A DNA stretch of 6,885 bases, taken from assembly GCA_017481065.1 (NCBI GenBank), contig JAFUPT010000142.1:1-6885 (forward strand). Direction: 5' to 3'. The stretch's first letter is position 1, and each line of letters opens with the position of its first letter. Shown in pieces: positions 1 through 6,448 of this stretch. Position numbers and translations under genes: made by a program. The notes below the pieces were generated by a model. The model had not been told where the DNA came from and made no database searches. It saw only the letters and a list, made by a program, of their open reading frames with translations. Source of the DNA: Clostridia bacterium (lineage in GTDB: Bacteria; Bacillota_A; Clostridia; Christensenellales; Aristaeellaceae).

Positions 1-2
1 CC

Positions 3-842
3 GAGGTGGTGATGGTGACGCCCCCCGGCAAGGATGGGAAGGTGAATCCCGTCATTCTGGCGGCGGCCTCAATCGCCGGCGTGGATAAGATATTCAAGGT
101 GGGCGGCGCGCAGGCGATTGCTGCGCTGGCCTACGGCACCCAGTCCATTCCCAAGGTGGATAAGATCGTCGGCCCGGGCAACGCCTTCGTGGCGGAGGCC
201 AAGAAGCAGGTTTTCGGCATGGTTTCCATCGATATGATCGCCGGCCCCAGCGAGATTTTGATCGTGGCCGACGGCAAAACCAATCCGAAGCACGCCGCTG
301 CCGACCTCCTCTCCCAGGCGGAGCACGATAAGCTGGCCAGCGCCGTGCTGGTTACCGATTCCATGGAGCTGGCCCTCGCCGTGCAGGCGGAGATCGAAGA
401 GCAGCTCAGCACCCTGGAACGGGAGGAAATCGCCCGCGCGTCCATCGATAACAATGGCAAGATCATCGTCGCGCCGGATATTCCCACCGCCGTGGAAATC
501 GCCAATGAAATTGCGCCGGAGCATCTGGAGCTCTGCCTCGATAATCCCTTCGATTACCTCGATTCCATCCGCCATGCGGGCTCCATCTTCATGGGCCGAA
601 ACTGCCCGGAAGCCCTCGGCGATTACCTCGCCGGCCCGAACCACACCCTGCCCACCAGCGGCACGGCGCGCTTCTCCAGCCCGCTCTCCGTGGATGATTT
701 CGTGAAAAAAACCCAGTATACCTATTTCACCCGGGAAGCCCTCGGCCGCGTCGCCGGGGATGTGGCTTACTTTGCCCGGCAGGAGGGCCTCACCGGCCAC
801 GCCCGCAGCGCGGTGATCAGATTGGAGGATGATGAAGCATGA
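3..842 (+). CDS. hisD: Histidinol dehydrogenase, C-terminal part (5' end outside window)
   Basis: HisD is a zinc enzyme that oxidises L-histidinol to L-histidine in two NAD-dependent steps, the last of the pathway. The reading frame is open to the left edge, so the N-terminal third is missing. About 279 residues are visible, against roughly 430 for the family. Family landmarks are intact: the [14 protein letters not shown] and [14 protein letters not shown] blocks; SQAEHD with the zinc-ligand Gln (315-317) and His (324-326); APEHLEL with the catalytic Glu-His pair (519-524); the Asp of GDYLAGPNH (621-623); and the C-terminal zinc His of GLTGHAR (798-800). The GTG at position 6 is internal, not a start. 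The stop overlaps the hisC start as ATGA, so the two genes are translationally coupled. Aspartate is almost always GAT here (17 of 19), as in the next four genes. The identification is firm. Confidence 0.97.
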   Translation, partial: EVVMVTPPGKDGKVNPVILAAASIAGVDKIFKVGGAQAIAALAYGTQSIPKVDKIVGPGNAFVAEAKKQVFGMVSIDMIAGPSEILIVADGKTNPKHAAADLLSQAEHDKLASAVLVTDSMELALAVQAEIEEQLSTLEREEIARASIDNNGKIIVAPDIPTAVEIANEIAPEHLELCLDNPFDYLDSIRHAGSIFMGRNCPEALGDYLAGPNHTLPTSGTARFSSPLSVDDFVKKTQYTYFTREALGRVAGDVAYFARQEGLTGHARSAVIRLEDDEA

Positions 843-1903
843 GCCGCTTTTTCAGTTCCAAATATTCGTTCCTCACCCCCTATACTCCCGGCGAACAGCC
901 CCGGGACATGCAGTATATCAAGCTGAACACCAATGAATCTCCCTTTCCGCCCTCCCCGAAAGCCCAGGCTGCTGCGGCGGAGGCGGCGAAGAAGCTGCAG
1001 CTCTACTCCGACCCGGAGTGCACGCTGCTGAAACAGAAGATCGCGGCCCTTTGCGGCGTGGAGATGGAGGAGGTTCTTCCCACCAACGGCTCGGATGAAA
1101 TCCTGAACTTCGCCTTCATGGCCTTCTGCGATCAGGATCATCCGGCAGTCTTCCCGGACATCACCTACGGCTTCTACAAGGTTTTTGCCCAGCTCAACAA
1201 CATCCCCTTCCGGGAGATTCCCCTGAATGAAAACTACGAGGTGGACCCGGCGGATTACATCGGCCTGAACCAAACCATCTTCATCGCCAATCCCAACGCC
1301 CCCACGGGCAAGTGCCTGCCGGTTTCCGAGATCGAAAGGATCATCGCCGGGAATCCAAACAGCGTGGTGGTGATCGATGAGGCCTATGTGGATTTCGGCG
1401 GCGAAAGCTGCATCCCCCTCATCCGGAAGTATGATAACCTGCTCGTCACCCAAACCTTCTCCAAGTCCCGCTCCATGGCGGGCGCGCGGCTGGGTTTCGG
1501 CGTGGGCTGCAGGAGCCTGATCCGGGACCTGAATACCATCAAATATTCCACCAACCCCTACAATGTAAACGCCATGACCATGGCTGCAGGCGTCGGCACC
1601 CTGGAGGACGAGGAATATACCCGCGCCAACTGCCGCGCCGTTATCGAAACCCGGGAATGGACGGCTGCGGAGCTGAAAAAGCTGGGCTTTACCGTCATGG
1701 ATTCCAAAACCAACTTCATCTTCGCCAGGCATCCCAGGCTCGATGGCGGAGCAACCTATCTCCGGCTCAAGGAGCGCGGCATACTCGTGCGGCACTTCGA
1801 TAAAGACCGGCTCAAGGATTACAACCGCATCACCATCGGCACACCGCAGCAGATGCAGGCGCTGGTGGAGGCTCTGCGGCAGGAACTGGAGGCAGCCCAA
1901 TGA
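839..1903 (+). CDS. hisC: Histidinol-phosphate aminotransferase
   Basis: HisC is a PLP-dependent class I/II aminotransferase that converts imidazole-acetol phosphate plus glutamate to histidinol phosphate. The 354-residue length is normal. Visible motifs are the N-terminal [13 protein letters not shown] substrate segment (28-40), NPNAPTG (151-157), IDEAYVDF (179-186) with Asp180 expected to contact the PLP ring nitrogen, [14 protein letters not shown] (206-219) with Lys209 as the Schiff-base lysine, and YNRITIGT (328-335) with the carboxylate-binding Arg330. The ATG at 839 overlaps the hisD stop (ATGA), and a GGAGG at 824-828 lies 10 nt upstream, which supports this start. Its own stop overlaps hisB in the same way. 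The position between hisD and hisB, plus the NTNESPF and SKSRSMAG signatures, favours HisC over other family members such as aromatic aminotransferases. Confidence 0.96.
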   Translation: MSRFFSSKYSFLTPYTPGEQPRDMQYIKLNTNESPFPPSPKAQAAAAEAAKKLQLYSDPECTLLKQKIAALCGVEMEEVLPTNGSDEILNFAFMAFCDQDHPAVFPDITYGFYKVFAQLNNIPFREIPLNENYEVDPADYIGLNQTIFIANPNAPTGKCLPVSEIERIIAGNPNSVVVIDEAYVDFGGESCIPLIRKYDNLLVTQTFSKSRSMAGARLGFGVGCRSLIRDLNTIKYSTNPYNVNAMTMAAGVGTLEDEEYTRANCRAVIETREWTAAELKKLGFTVMDSKTNFIFARHPRLDGGATYLRLKERGILVRHFDKDRLKDYNRITIGTPQQMQALVEALRQELEAAQ

Positions 1904-2487
1904 GAACGGCGGAAATTGCCCGCAAAACTGCGGAAACGGATATCTCCCTCAGCCTGAACCTGGATGGACGCGGCGGCAGCACCATCGATACCGGCTGCGG
2001 CTTCCTGAACCATATGCTCACCCTCTTTGCCAAGCACGGCCGGTTCGATCTCGCCGTCAAATGCGCGGGAGATACCGATGTGGATGACCACCACACCGTG
2101 GAGGACATCGGCATCGCCCTCGGCCAGGCGTTTTCCATCGCCCTGGCGGATAAGCGCGGCTGCGTGCGCTACGGCAGCATGCTGCTCCCCATGGATGAGG
2201 CGCTGATCCTCTCGGCGGTGGACCTCTCCGGCAGGGGCTTCCTCGCCTACGATGCGAATATCCCTACCGAGAAGGTGGGCTCCTTCGATACCCAGCTCGC
2301 CGGGGAATTCTGGATCGCCTTCGACCGAAACTGCAGTTGCACCCTGCACATCCGCCAGCTGGCGGGCAGCAATTCCCACCACATCATCGAGGGCATGTTT
2401 AAGTCTGTGGCAAGGAGCCTGAAACAGGCCGTGGCCATCGAAGCGGGCTTTGCCAATGAAATTCCCTCCACGAAGGGGGTACTGTGA
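1900..2487 (+). CDS. hisB: Imidazoleglycerol-phosphate dehydratase (monofunctional)
   Basis: This enzyme removes water from imidazole-glycerol phosphate to give imidazole-acetol phosphate, using two manganese ions per site. At 195 residues it is the dehydratase alone. It has no N-terminal HAD-type histidinol-phosphatase domain such as the enterobacterial HisB carries, so dephosphorylation must be done by another protein. The two metal-binding repeats are visible: FLNHML (35-40, His38), DHHTVED (63-69) and NSHHIIEG (158-165, His160, His161, Glu164). The residue before the first metal His is Asn37, where many homologues have Asp. The start ATG at 1900 overlaps the hisC stop, with GGAGG at 1888-1892 spaced 7 nt. 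The product feeds HisC, and the substrate comes from the HisH-HisF complex encoded just downstream. Confidence 0.96.
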   Translation: MRTAEIARKTAETDISLSLNLDGRGGSTIDTGCGFLNHMLTLFAKHGRFDLAVKCAGDTDVDDHHTVEDIGIALGQAFSIALADKRGCVRYGSMLLPMDEALILSAVDLSGRGFLAYDANIPTEKVGSFDTQLAGEFWIAFDRNCSCTLHIRQLAGSNSHHIIEGMFKSVARSLKQAVAIEAGFANEIPSTKGVL

Positions 2488-2489
2488 TG
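2474..2489 (+). promoter_or_regulatory. Ribosome binding site that decides the hisH start
   Basis: AAGGGGG at 2473-2479 lies 7 nt before ATG 2487 but only 4 nt before the in-frame GTG at 2484. The ATG forms the compact TGATG stop/start overlap with hisB and gives the family-typical N-terminus MLAIVDYGVGN. ATG 2487 is therefore preferred to the GTG, which would add one Met. Confidence 0.7.
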
Positions 2490-3098
2490 CTCGCCATCGT
2501 GGATTACGGCGTGGGAAACCTCTTTTCCCTGAAGAGCAGCTTTGCCGCCATCGGCGTGGAAGCCGTGGTCAGCAGCGATCCGGAGGTGATCAGGTCTGCG
2601 GAGCGCATCGTGCTCCCCGGCGTGGGCGCGTTTGAGGATGCGGCCAAGAAGCTCCGGAACAGCGGCCTGGCGGAGGTGGGTGTCCAGGAAGCGAAGAAGG
2701 GCAAGCCGCTGCTGGGCATCTGCCTCGGCATGCAGCTGCTCTTTGATAAGAGCTATGAATACGGCGAGCACGCGGGCCTCGGCCTCATTCCCGGCAATGT
2801 GCGGCCCATCGCCGGTGTGATTCCCCCGGATTATAAAATTCCCCACATCGGCTGGAACGCCCTGAAACTGGCCGCAAATCCCCTCTGGAAGTACATCCGG
2901 GAGGGCGATTATGTCTACTTCGTGCACTCCTTCTACGCGGCGGACTGCGATGAATCCGTCATCGCCTCCGCCGAATACGGCGCGCCCCTCACTGCGGCCG
3001 TGGCCCGGAACAATGTGTACGGCTGCCAGTTCCACCCGGAAAAGAGCGGCAATGTGGGGCTGAATATCCTGCGCGCATTCTGCGAAACGGAGGGATAG
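2487..3098 (+). CDS. hisH: Imidazole glycerol phosphate synthase, glutaminase subunit
   Basis: HisH is the class I glutamine amidotransferase subunit of imidazole glycerol phosphate synthase. It hydrolyses glutamine and passes ammonia to HisF. From ATG 2487 it has 203 residues, the usual size. The catalytic triad is present: Cys79 in LLGICLGMQLLF (75-86), and His183 and Glu185 in CQFHPEKSG (180-188). The oxyanion-strand segment LPGVGAF (43-49) and the substrate-side HIGWN (120-124) and YFVHSFYA (144-151) blocks are also intact. It overlaps the hisB stop by one base (TGATG) and lies 3 nt before hisA. Its partner hisF is two genes further on, across the codon-usage break described under findings, so the two subunits may have different histories. 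The identification is firm; an alternative start (GTG 2484) would change the protein by one residue. Confidence 0.96.
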   Translation: MLAIVDYGVGNLFSLKSSFAAIGVEAVVSSDPEVIRSAERIVLPGVGAFEDAAKKLRNSGLAEVGVQEAKKGKPLLGICLGMQLLFDKSYEYGEHAGLGLIPGNVRPIAGVIPPDYKIPHIGWNALKLAANPLWKYIREGDYVYFVHSFYAADCDESVIASAEYGAPLTAAVARNNVYGCQFHPEKSGNVGLNILRAFCETEG

Positions 3099-3101
3099 CC
3101 T

Positions 3102-3815
3102 ATGATTATCTATCCTGCAATCGATTTATATGAGGGCAAGGCCGTGCGCCTGTTCAAGGGCGATTATGCCCGGATGACTGTGTACAGCGAAAATCCGCCG
3201 GAGATCGGCCGGGATTTCGCCGCCCAGGGAGCGAAGCGCATCCACATCGTGGACCTTGAGGGAGCCAAGCTCGGAACCACCCCGAATCTTGAAACCGTGT
3301 GCGCCATCAAGAAGGAATCCGGCCTGTTCTGCGAAATCGGCGGCGGCGTGCGCAGCATGGATGTTGTGCGGCGCTACATCGATGCCGGCGTCGACCGGGT
3401 CATCCTCGGCACTGCGGCGGTGGAAAATCCCGAATTTGCCAGGGCGGCAGTGCGGGAATTCGGTGAAAAGATCGCTATCGGCGTGGATATCAGGGATGGC
3501 TTTGTGGCCGTAAAGGGCTGGACGGAAAAATCCGCCCTCAATGCCTTTGATTTCTGCGCGGATATGGAAGCGATCGGCGTCCGCACCCTCATCTGCACCG
3601 ATATTTCCCGCGATGGCGCAATGCAGGGCACGAACGTGCCCCTCTACCAGCAGCTCTCCGAAAAATTCAGCATGGATATCATCGCCTCCGGCGGCGTTTC
3701 CTCCCTGGAGGATGTAAAGGCCCTCACAGCCATGAATATCCATGGCGCGATCATCGGCAAGGCATATTACACCGGGGCGATCTCGCTCCGGGAGGCAATC
3801 GAGGTGGCAAAATGA
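3102..3815 (+). CDS. hisA: ProFAR isomerase (HisA)
   Basis: HisA is a (beta-alpha)8-barrel enzyme that carries out the Amadori rearrangement of ProFAR to PRFAR. It is 237 residues long, normal for the family. The catalytic acid/base aspartates are visible: Asp8 in YPAIDLYEGKAVRL (4-17) and Asp129 in IGVDIRDG (126-133). Phosphate-binding loops CEIGGGVRS (77-85) and IIASGGVSS (193-201) and the TDISRDGAMQGTN block (166-178) are also present. The last block is typical of HisA and separates it from the paralogous HisF. The start ATG is preceded by GGAGGG at 3089-3094, spaced 7 nt. The stop overlaps the hisF ATG as ATGA. This is the last gene in the GAT-rich, CTC-rich codon style (13 of 15 Asp are GAT; 8 of 13 Leu are CTC). 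A bifunctional PriA role is unlikely in this operon setting, but cannot be excluded by eye. Confidence 0.95.
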   Translation: MIIYPAIDLYEGKAVRLFKGDYARMTVYSENPPEIGRDFAAQGAKRIHIVDLEGAKLGTTPNLETVCAIKKESGLFCEIGGGVRSMDVVRRYIDAGVDRVILGTAAVENPEFARAAVREFGEKIAIGVDIRDGFVAVKGWTEKSALNAFDFCADMEAIGVRTLICTDISRDGAMQGTNVPLYQQLSEKFSMDIIASGGVSSLEDVKALTAMNIHGAIIGKAYYTGAISLREAIEVAK

Positions 3816-4570
3816 TTACCAAGCGCATCATTCCCTGCCTGGACGTGCGGGATGGCCGCGTGGTGAAGGGCGTGAACTTCCAGGGACTGGCGGACGTCTC
3901 CTCCCCCGTGGAGCTGGCCAAATATTACAGCGAAAACGGCGCGGATGAACTGGTTTTCTATGATATTACCGCCTCCGCCGAGGGCCGCAGGCTATTCACG
4001 GACATTCTGACGCAGGTGGCCTCTCAGGTGTTCATCCCCCTGACGGTGGGCGGCGGCATCCGCACGCTGGAGGACTTCGACCGCGTGCTGAAATGCGGCG
4101 CGGACAAGGTGAGCGTCAACTCCGGCGCCATCGCCGACCCCGGTATCATCGCCGCGGCGGCGAAAAAGTACGGCGACCAGTGCGTGGTGCTGTCAGCGGA
4201 TATCAAGCGGGTGGACGGACAGTTTCAGGTCTTTGCCAAGGGCGACCGGGAGAATACCGGTATGGAGGCAATCAGCTGGATCAAGAAGTGCGTGGACCTG
4301 GGTGCCGGGGAGATCGTGGTGAATTCCATTGACACCGACGGCGTCAAGAGGGGCTTCGACCTGCCCATGCTGGAAGCCGTCTGCGATGCGGTCAGTGTGC
4401 CTGTTATCGCCTCCGGCGGTGCCGGAAAGATCGATGATTTTATCACCCTGTTCCAGCAGCTGCCCAAAGTGGATGCCGGTCTTGCGGCCTCTATTTTCCA
4501 CTTGGGCGAGGTGAAGATCGCCGACCTGAAGGCTGAAATGGCAAAGAATAAGATCCCCACCAGACTTTGA
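3812..4570 (+). CDS. hisF: Imidazole glycerol phosphate synthase, cyclase subunit
   Basis: HisF is a (beta-alpha)8-barrel that joins HisH-derived ammonia to PRFAR, producing imidazole-glycerol phosphate and AICAR. Its 252 residues are the usual length. The N-terminal KRIIPCLDVRDGRVVKG (4-20) is the hallmark, with catalytic Asp11. The second catalytic residue, Asp130, is in LSADIKRVDG (127-136). Phosphate loops TVGGGIRT (78-85) and IASGGAGK (199-206) and the SIDTDGVKRGFD block (172-183) are present. Residues at the positions known to form the ammonia gate in Thermotoga HisF (Arg5, Glu46, Lys99, Glu167) are all conserved. The ATG overlaps the hisA stop, with GAGG at 3801-3804 spaced 7 nt. Codon use differs sharply from the five upstream genes: 0 of 19 Leu are CTC and 15 of 23 Asp are GAC. 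The function is not in doubt; its co-ancestry with hisA is. Confidence 0.96.
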   Translation: MITKRIIPCLDVRDGRVVKGVNFQGLADVSSPVELAKYYSENGADELVFYDITASAEGRRLFTDILTQVASQVFIPLTVGGGIRTLEDFDRVLKCGADKVSVNSGAIADPGIIAAAAKKYGDQCVVLSADIKRVDGQFQVFAKGDRENTGMEAISWIKKCVDLGAGEIVVNSIDTDGVKRGFDLPMLEAVCDAVSVPVIASGGAGKIDDFITLFQQLPKVDAGLAASIFHLGEVKIADLKAEMAKNKIPTRL

Positions 4571-4579
4571 GGTTAAAAA

Positions 4580-5230
4580 ATGATCGATATTGAAAAACTG
4601 AAATTTGACGAAAAGGGTCTGATCCCGGCCATCGTGGTGGATGCCATCACAAAGCGGGTGCTGACCCTGGCCTATATGAACCGGGAGAGCCTTCAGATCT
4701 CCATGGAAAAGGAACTGACCTGCTTCTTCAGCCGGTCCCGGCAGGAACTGTGGCTGAAGGGGGAGACCAGTGGCAATTACCAGCACATTGTCTCCATCAC
4801 CGCAGACTGCGACGGTGATGCCCTGGTGGTGATGGTGGAGCCGGAGGGCCCTGCCTGCCATCTGGGCACGGAATCCTGTTTTGAATACCCGGTATACCAA
4901 AGCGAAACAAGACGGGAATTTTCCTATGAGGGTCTGATGAAGCTCATCGAAGGCCGCAAAACCGACCGGAAGGAAGGCTCATACACCACCTATCTGTTCG
5001 ACAAGGGACTGGACAAGATCCTGAAGAAGGTGGGTGAGGAATCTACGGAGGTCATCATCGCCGCCCATGCAAAGGATAAGAAGGAGACGGTCTATGAGAT
5101 CGCCGACCTTGCCTACCATGTGATGGTACTGATGATCGAACAGGGAATTTCTCTGGAGGATATTCACCGGGAATTGGCCTCCCGACATGTAATTGACCAC
5201 AAAATCAAGCAGGAAAAAATGACAGAATAA
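4580..5230 (+). CDS. hisIE: Bifunctional phosphoribosyl-AMP cyclohydrolase / phosphoribosyl-ATP pyrophosphatase
   Basis: This fused protein does the second and third pathway steps: HisE removes pyrophosphate from phosphoribosyl-ATP, and HisI opens the purine ring of phosphoribosyl-AMP. It has 216 residues. The HisI domain fills about 1-108, with [18 protein letters not shown] (49-66), the ADCDGDAL block (75-82) supplying Asp76, Asp78 and Asp80 for magnesium and Cys77 for zinc, and further zinc ligands Cys93 and Cys100. The HisE domain fills about 118-210, with [14 protein letters not shown] (149-162) and [13 protein letters not shown] (173-185), the MazG-like helices holding acidic metal ligands. 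The start ATG 4580 lies 9 nt after hisF; GAGG at 4569-4572, overlapping the hisF stop, is spaced 7 nt. It is the last gene of the operon, ending three bases before the terminator stem. It shares the CTG/GAC codon style of hisF. Confidence 0.96.
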   Translation: MIDIEKLKFDEKGLIPAIVVDAITKRVLTLAYMNRESLQISMEKELTCFFSRSRQELWLKGETSGNYQHIVSITADCDGDALVVMVEPEGPACHLGTESCFEYPVYQSETRREFSYEGLMKLIEGRKTDRKEGSYTTYLFDKGLDKILKKVGEESTEVIIAAHAKDKKETVYEIADLAYHVMVLMIEQGISLEDIHRELASRHVIDHKIKQEKMTE

Positions 5231-5232
5231 GG

Positions 5233-5262
5233 AAGAGGAGGCAGAAGCCTCCTCTTGTTTTT
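5233..5262 (+). terminator. Rho-independent terminator of the his operon
   Basis: A perfect 10-bp stem (AAGAGGAGGC at 5233-5242 pairing with GCCTCCTCTT at 5247-5256) closes on the tetraloop AGAA and is followed by G and five T residues (5258-5262). It starts two bases after the hisIE stop codon. Its strength implies that lysR is transcribed separately from the his genes. Confidence 0.92.
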
Positions 5263-5280
5263 AACCCCAAAAGGTGGTAT

Positions 5281-5292
5281 GATTTATAAATC
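5281..5292. repeat. Perfect 12-bp palindrome in the his-lysR spacer
   Basis: GATTTATAAATC equals its own reverse complement. It lies 18 nt beyond the his terminator T-run and about 115 nt upstream of the lysR -35 box. In an AT-rich spacer a palindrome of this size can arise by chance, so an operator role is only a possibility. Confidence 0.3.
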
Positions 5293-5323
5293 TTTGACAA
5301 AAACAGGCAATAAAAAATCTTTG

Positions 5324-5340
5324 TATCGAATATATCGATA
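5324..5340. promoter_or_regulatory. Candidate LysR-type operator (ATC-N9-GAT box)
   Basis: Inverted hexamers TATCGA (5324-5329) and TCGATA (5335-5340) flank a 5-bp spacer. Inside them is ATC-N9-GAT (5325-5339), which contains T-N11-A (T5326, A5338), the classic LysR-family recognition pattern. It is the only GC-containing dyad in this spacer and lies directly upstream of a lysR gene, as expected for an autoregulatory site. Its centre is about 110 bp before the predicted transcription start, further than the usual activation site near -65. Confidence 0.45.
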
Positions 5341-5380
5341 AATGCTATAAGAAATATAATAAATGGAAGAAGCCTATACT

Positions 5381-5403
5381 GTTTATTGATATATAAAATA
5401 AAC
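5381..5403. promoter_or_regulatory. Candidate operator: 7-bp inverted repeat just upstream of the lysR -35 box
   Basis: GTTTATT (5381-5387) and AATAAAC (5397-5403) form a perfect inverted repeat around a 9-bp AT spacer. It ends 3 nt before the -35 hexamer and spans about -61 to -39 of the predicted start, where LysR-type proteins often bind. The sequence is AT-rich, so the repeat could be fortuitous. Confidence 0.35.
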
Positions 5404-5406
5404 CTA

Positions 5407-5435
5407 TTGCATTTTTTGATAAACTTCGCTATAAT
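5407..5435 (+). promoter_or_regulatory. Sigma-A type promoter for the lysR gene
   Basis: TTGCAT (5407-5412) and a perfect TATAAT (5430-5435) are separated by exactly 17 nt, close to the housekeeping consensus. Transcription would begin near 5442, giving a leader of about 33 nt before the ATG at 5475. A purine-rich AAAAAGGACGG (5455-5465) in that leader can serve as the ribosome binding site. Confidence 0.8.
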
Positions 5436-5474
5436 ATACCCGAATTATGGAGAGAAAAAGGACGGTATGTCATT

Positions 5475-6374
5475 ATGGATTTTCGGCAGCTTGAGGCATT
5501 TATTGCCACAGTCGATCATCAAAGTTTTTCAGCAGCCGCGGAAGCGCTGTATTTGTCCCAGCCCACCATCAGCTCCTACATCCATTCGCTGGAGCGGGAA
5601 CTGAACACCCAGCTGATCCGCCGCACCACCAAAAAGTTTGAGGTGACGGTGAACGGCCAGCAGCTTTATGAATATGCGGTTGCCCTGCTTCGCCTGCAGC
5701 AGAAAGCCATCACGGAGCTTTCCAACACCGGCGTGAAGGAGCTGCATATCGGCACCTCTTCCGTTCCCGGCCAGTGCATTCTGCCCCGGGTTCTGGCGGG
5801 TTACCGCAAGGAAGCTCCCGAGGTCAATGCCTTTGTGACCCATTCTGACTCCATGGACATTATCCAGCAGGTTGAAAACGGTACGCTGGATGTGGGTCTT
5901 GTTGGCAGAAAAACAGAAGGAAACTGTGTTTTTGAATCCATTGCCACCGATGAACTGGTGATCGCGGCCCCCAACAATGCCTACTTCCGGGAGAAGTACG
6001 GTGAAACTGTGGATCTGAAGGAACTGCTGAAAGAACCCTTCATCATGCGCACCGAGCAGTCCGGCACCCAGTATGAGGCCGAGCAGCTGCTGCAGACGCT
6101 GGGCCTGTCCGAAAAGGATCTGCAGATCGTGGCGAAGGTCAATGATGCCCATGCCCTGCAGAACTATGTGATTCAGGGCCTTGGCATTTCTCTGGTATCC
6201 CACCGGATGGTGAAGGCGGAGGCCCAGCGGGGCAAGCTGCTGATCTTCCCTCTGGGTGAGTATGCCCGGCAGCGGAACTTCTATCTGGTATTCCAGGAAG
6301 GTCCCTATCTTCCCAAGTCTGCCATTGCGTTCATCCGCTACATCCGTGAACTTTCCAATAAAAAAGATTTATAA
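5475..6374 (+). CDS. LysR-family transcriptional regulator
   Basis: This is a 299-residue LysR-type DNA-binding regulator, cytoplasmic and probably tetrameric. The N-terminal winged helix-turn-helix spans about 1-60: FRQLEAFIATVDHQSFSAAA is followed by the recognition-helix region LSQPTISSYIHSLEREL (27-43). A linker helix (about 60-88) leads to the two-lobed effector-binding domain (about 90-295), with GTSSVPGQCILPRVL near its start and the NGTLDVGLVG segment typical of these periplasmic-binding-like folds. ATG 5475 is preferred because it gives the canonical MDFRQLEAF start; the nearby ATG 5467 is in another frame. The general look resembles the CysB/CysL-like LysR groups of Clostridia, including those annotated near selenium or sulfur metabolism genes, but that is an impression and the effector is unknown. 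It has its own promoter after the his terminator, so a link to histidine control is not implied. Leucine is never CTC here (0 of 35). Confidence 0.93.
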   Translation: MDFRQLEAFIATVDHQSFSAAAEALYLSQPTISSYIHSLERELNTQLIRRTTKKFEVTVNGQQLYEYAVALLRLQQKAITELSNTGVKELHIGTSSVPGQCILPRVLAGYRKEAPEVNAFVTHSDSMDIIQQVENGTLDVGLVGRKTEGNCVFESIATDELVIAAPNNAYFREKYGETVDLKELLKEPFIMRTEQSGTQYEAEQLLQTLGLSEKDLQIVAKVNDAHALQNYVIQGLGISLVSHRMVKAEAQRGKLLIFPLGEYARQRNFYLVFQEGPYLPKSAIAFIRYIRELSNKKDL

Positions 6375-6389
6375 CTTCCCCCTCCTGAT

Positions 6390-6433
6390 ATACAAAGCGG
6401 GCTGCCTTTCAAAAGAGACAGCCCGCTTTGTAT
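6390..6433. terminator. Long hairpin after lysR, possible terminator
   Basis: A perfect 15-bp stem (6390-6404 pairing with 6419-6433, core AAAGCGGGCTG) encloses a 14-nt loop, starting 15 nt after the lysR stop. It is followed only by GTTTATG, so the U-tract is weak on the + strand, and there is none on the - strand. It most likely ends or stabilises the lysR transcript. Confidence 0.65.
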
Positions 6434-6448
6434 GTTTATGAAAGCAAT

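Noticed and set aside
69..800. Long open frames on the - strand opposite hisD, hisC, hisB and hisH (up to 377 codons)
   Set aside because: They mirror GC-rich coding sequence with strong family matches on the + strand, and show low-complexity Gly/Ala/His/Asp-rich translations with no recognisable domain.
2484..2486. GTG as the hisH start
   Set aside because: It would leave only 4 nt to the Shine-Dalgarno and add a non-typical extra Met. ATG 2487 has 7-nt spacing and the usual TGATG coupling.
5294..5322. TTGACA at 5294-5299, a perfect -35 hexamer
   Set aside because: At 17-18 nt downstream there is only ATCTTT/TCTTTG, with no acceptable -10 hexamer. The later TTGCAT/TATAAT pair is far better.
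5279..5341. A 20-codon ORF (starts MIYKSLTKTG, seven Lys/Arg residues) just after the his terminator, with AAGG at 5271-5274 as a possible ribosome site
   Set aside because: No promoter is visible between the terminator and its ATG, the spacing is poor, and its end lies inside the LysR-type dyad. A short lysine-rich ORF is expected by chance in A-rich sequence.
5386..5604. A 72-codon ORF overlapping the lysR start in another frame
   Set aside because: It begins with TTG upstream of the lysR promoter -10 box and then runs out of frame through the well-conserved LysR helix-turn-helix region, so it is a shadow.
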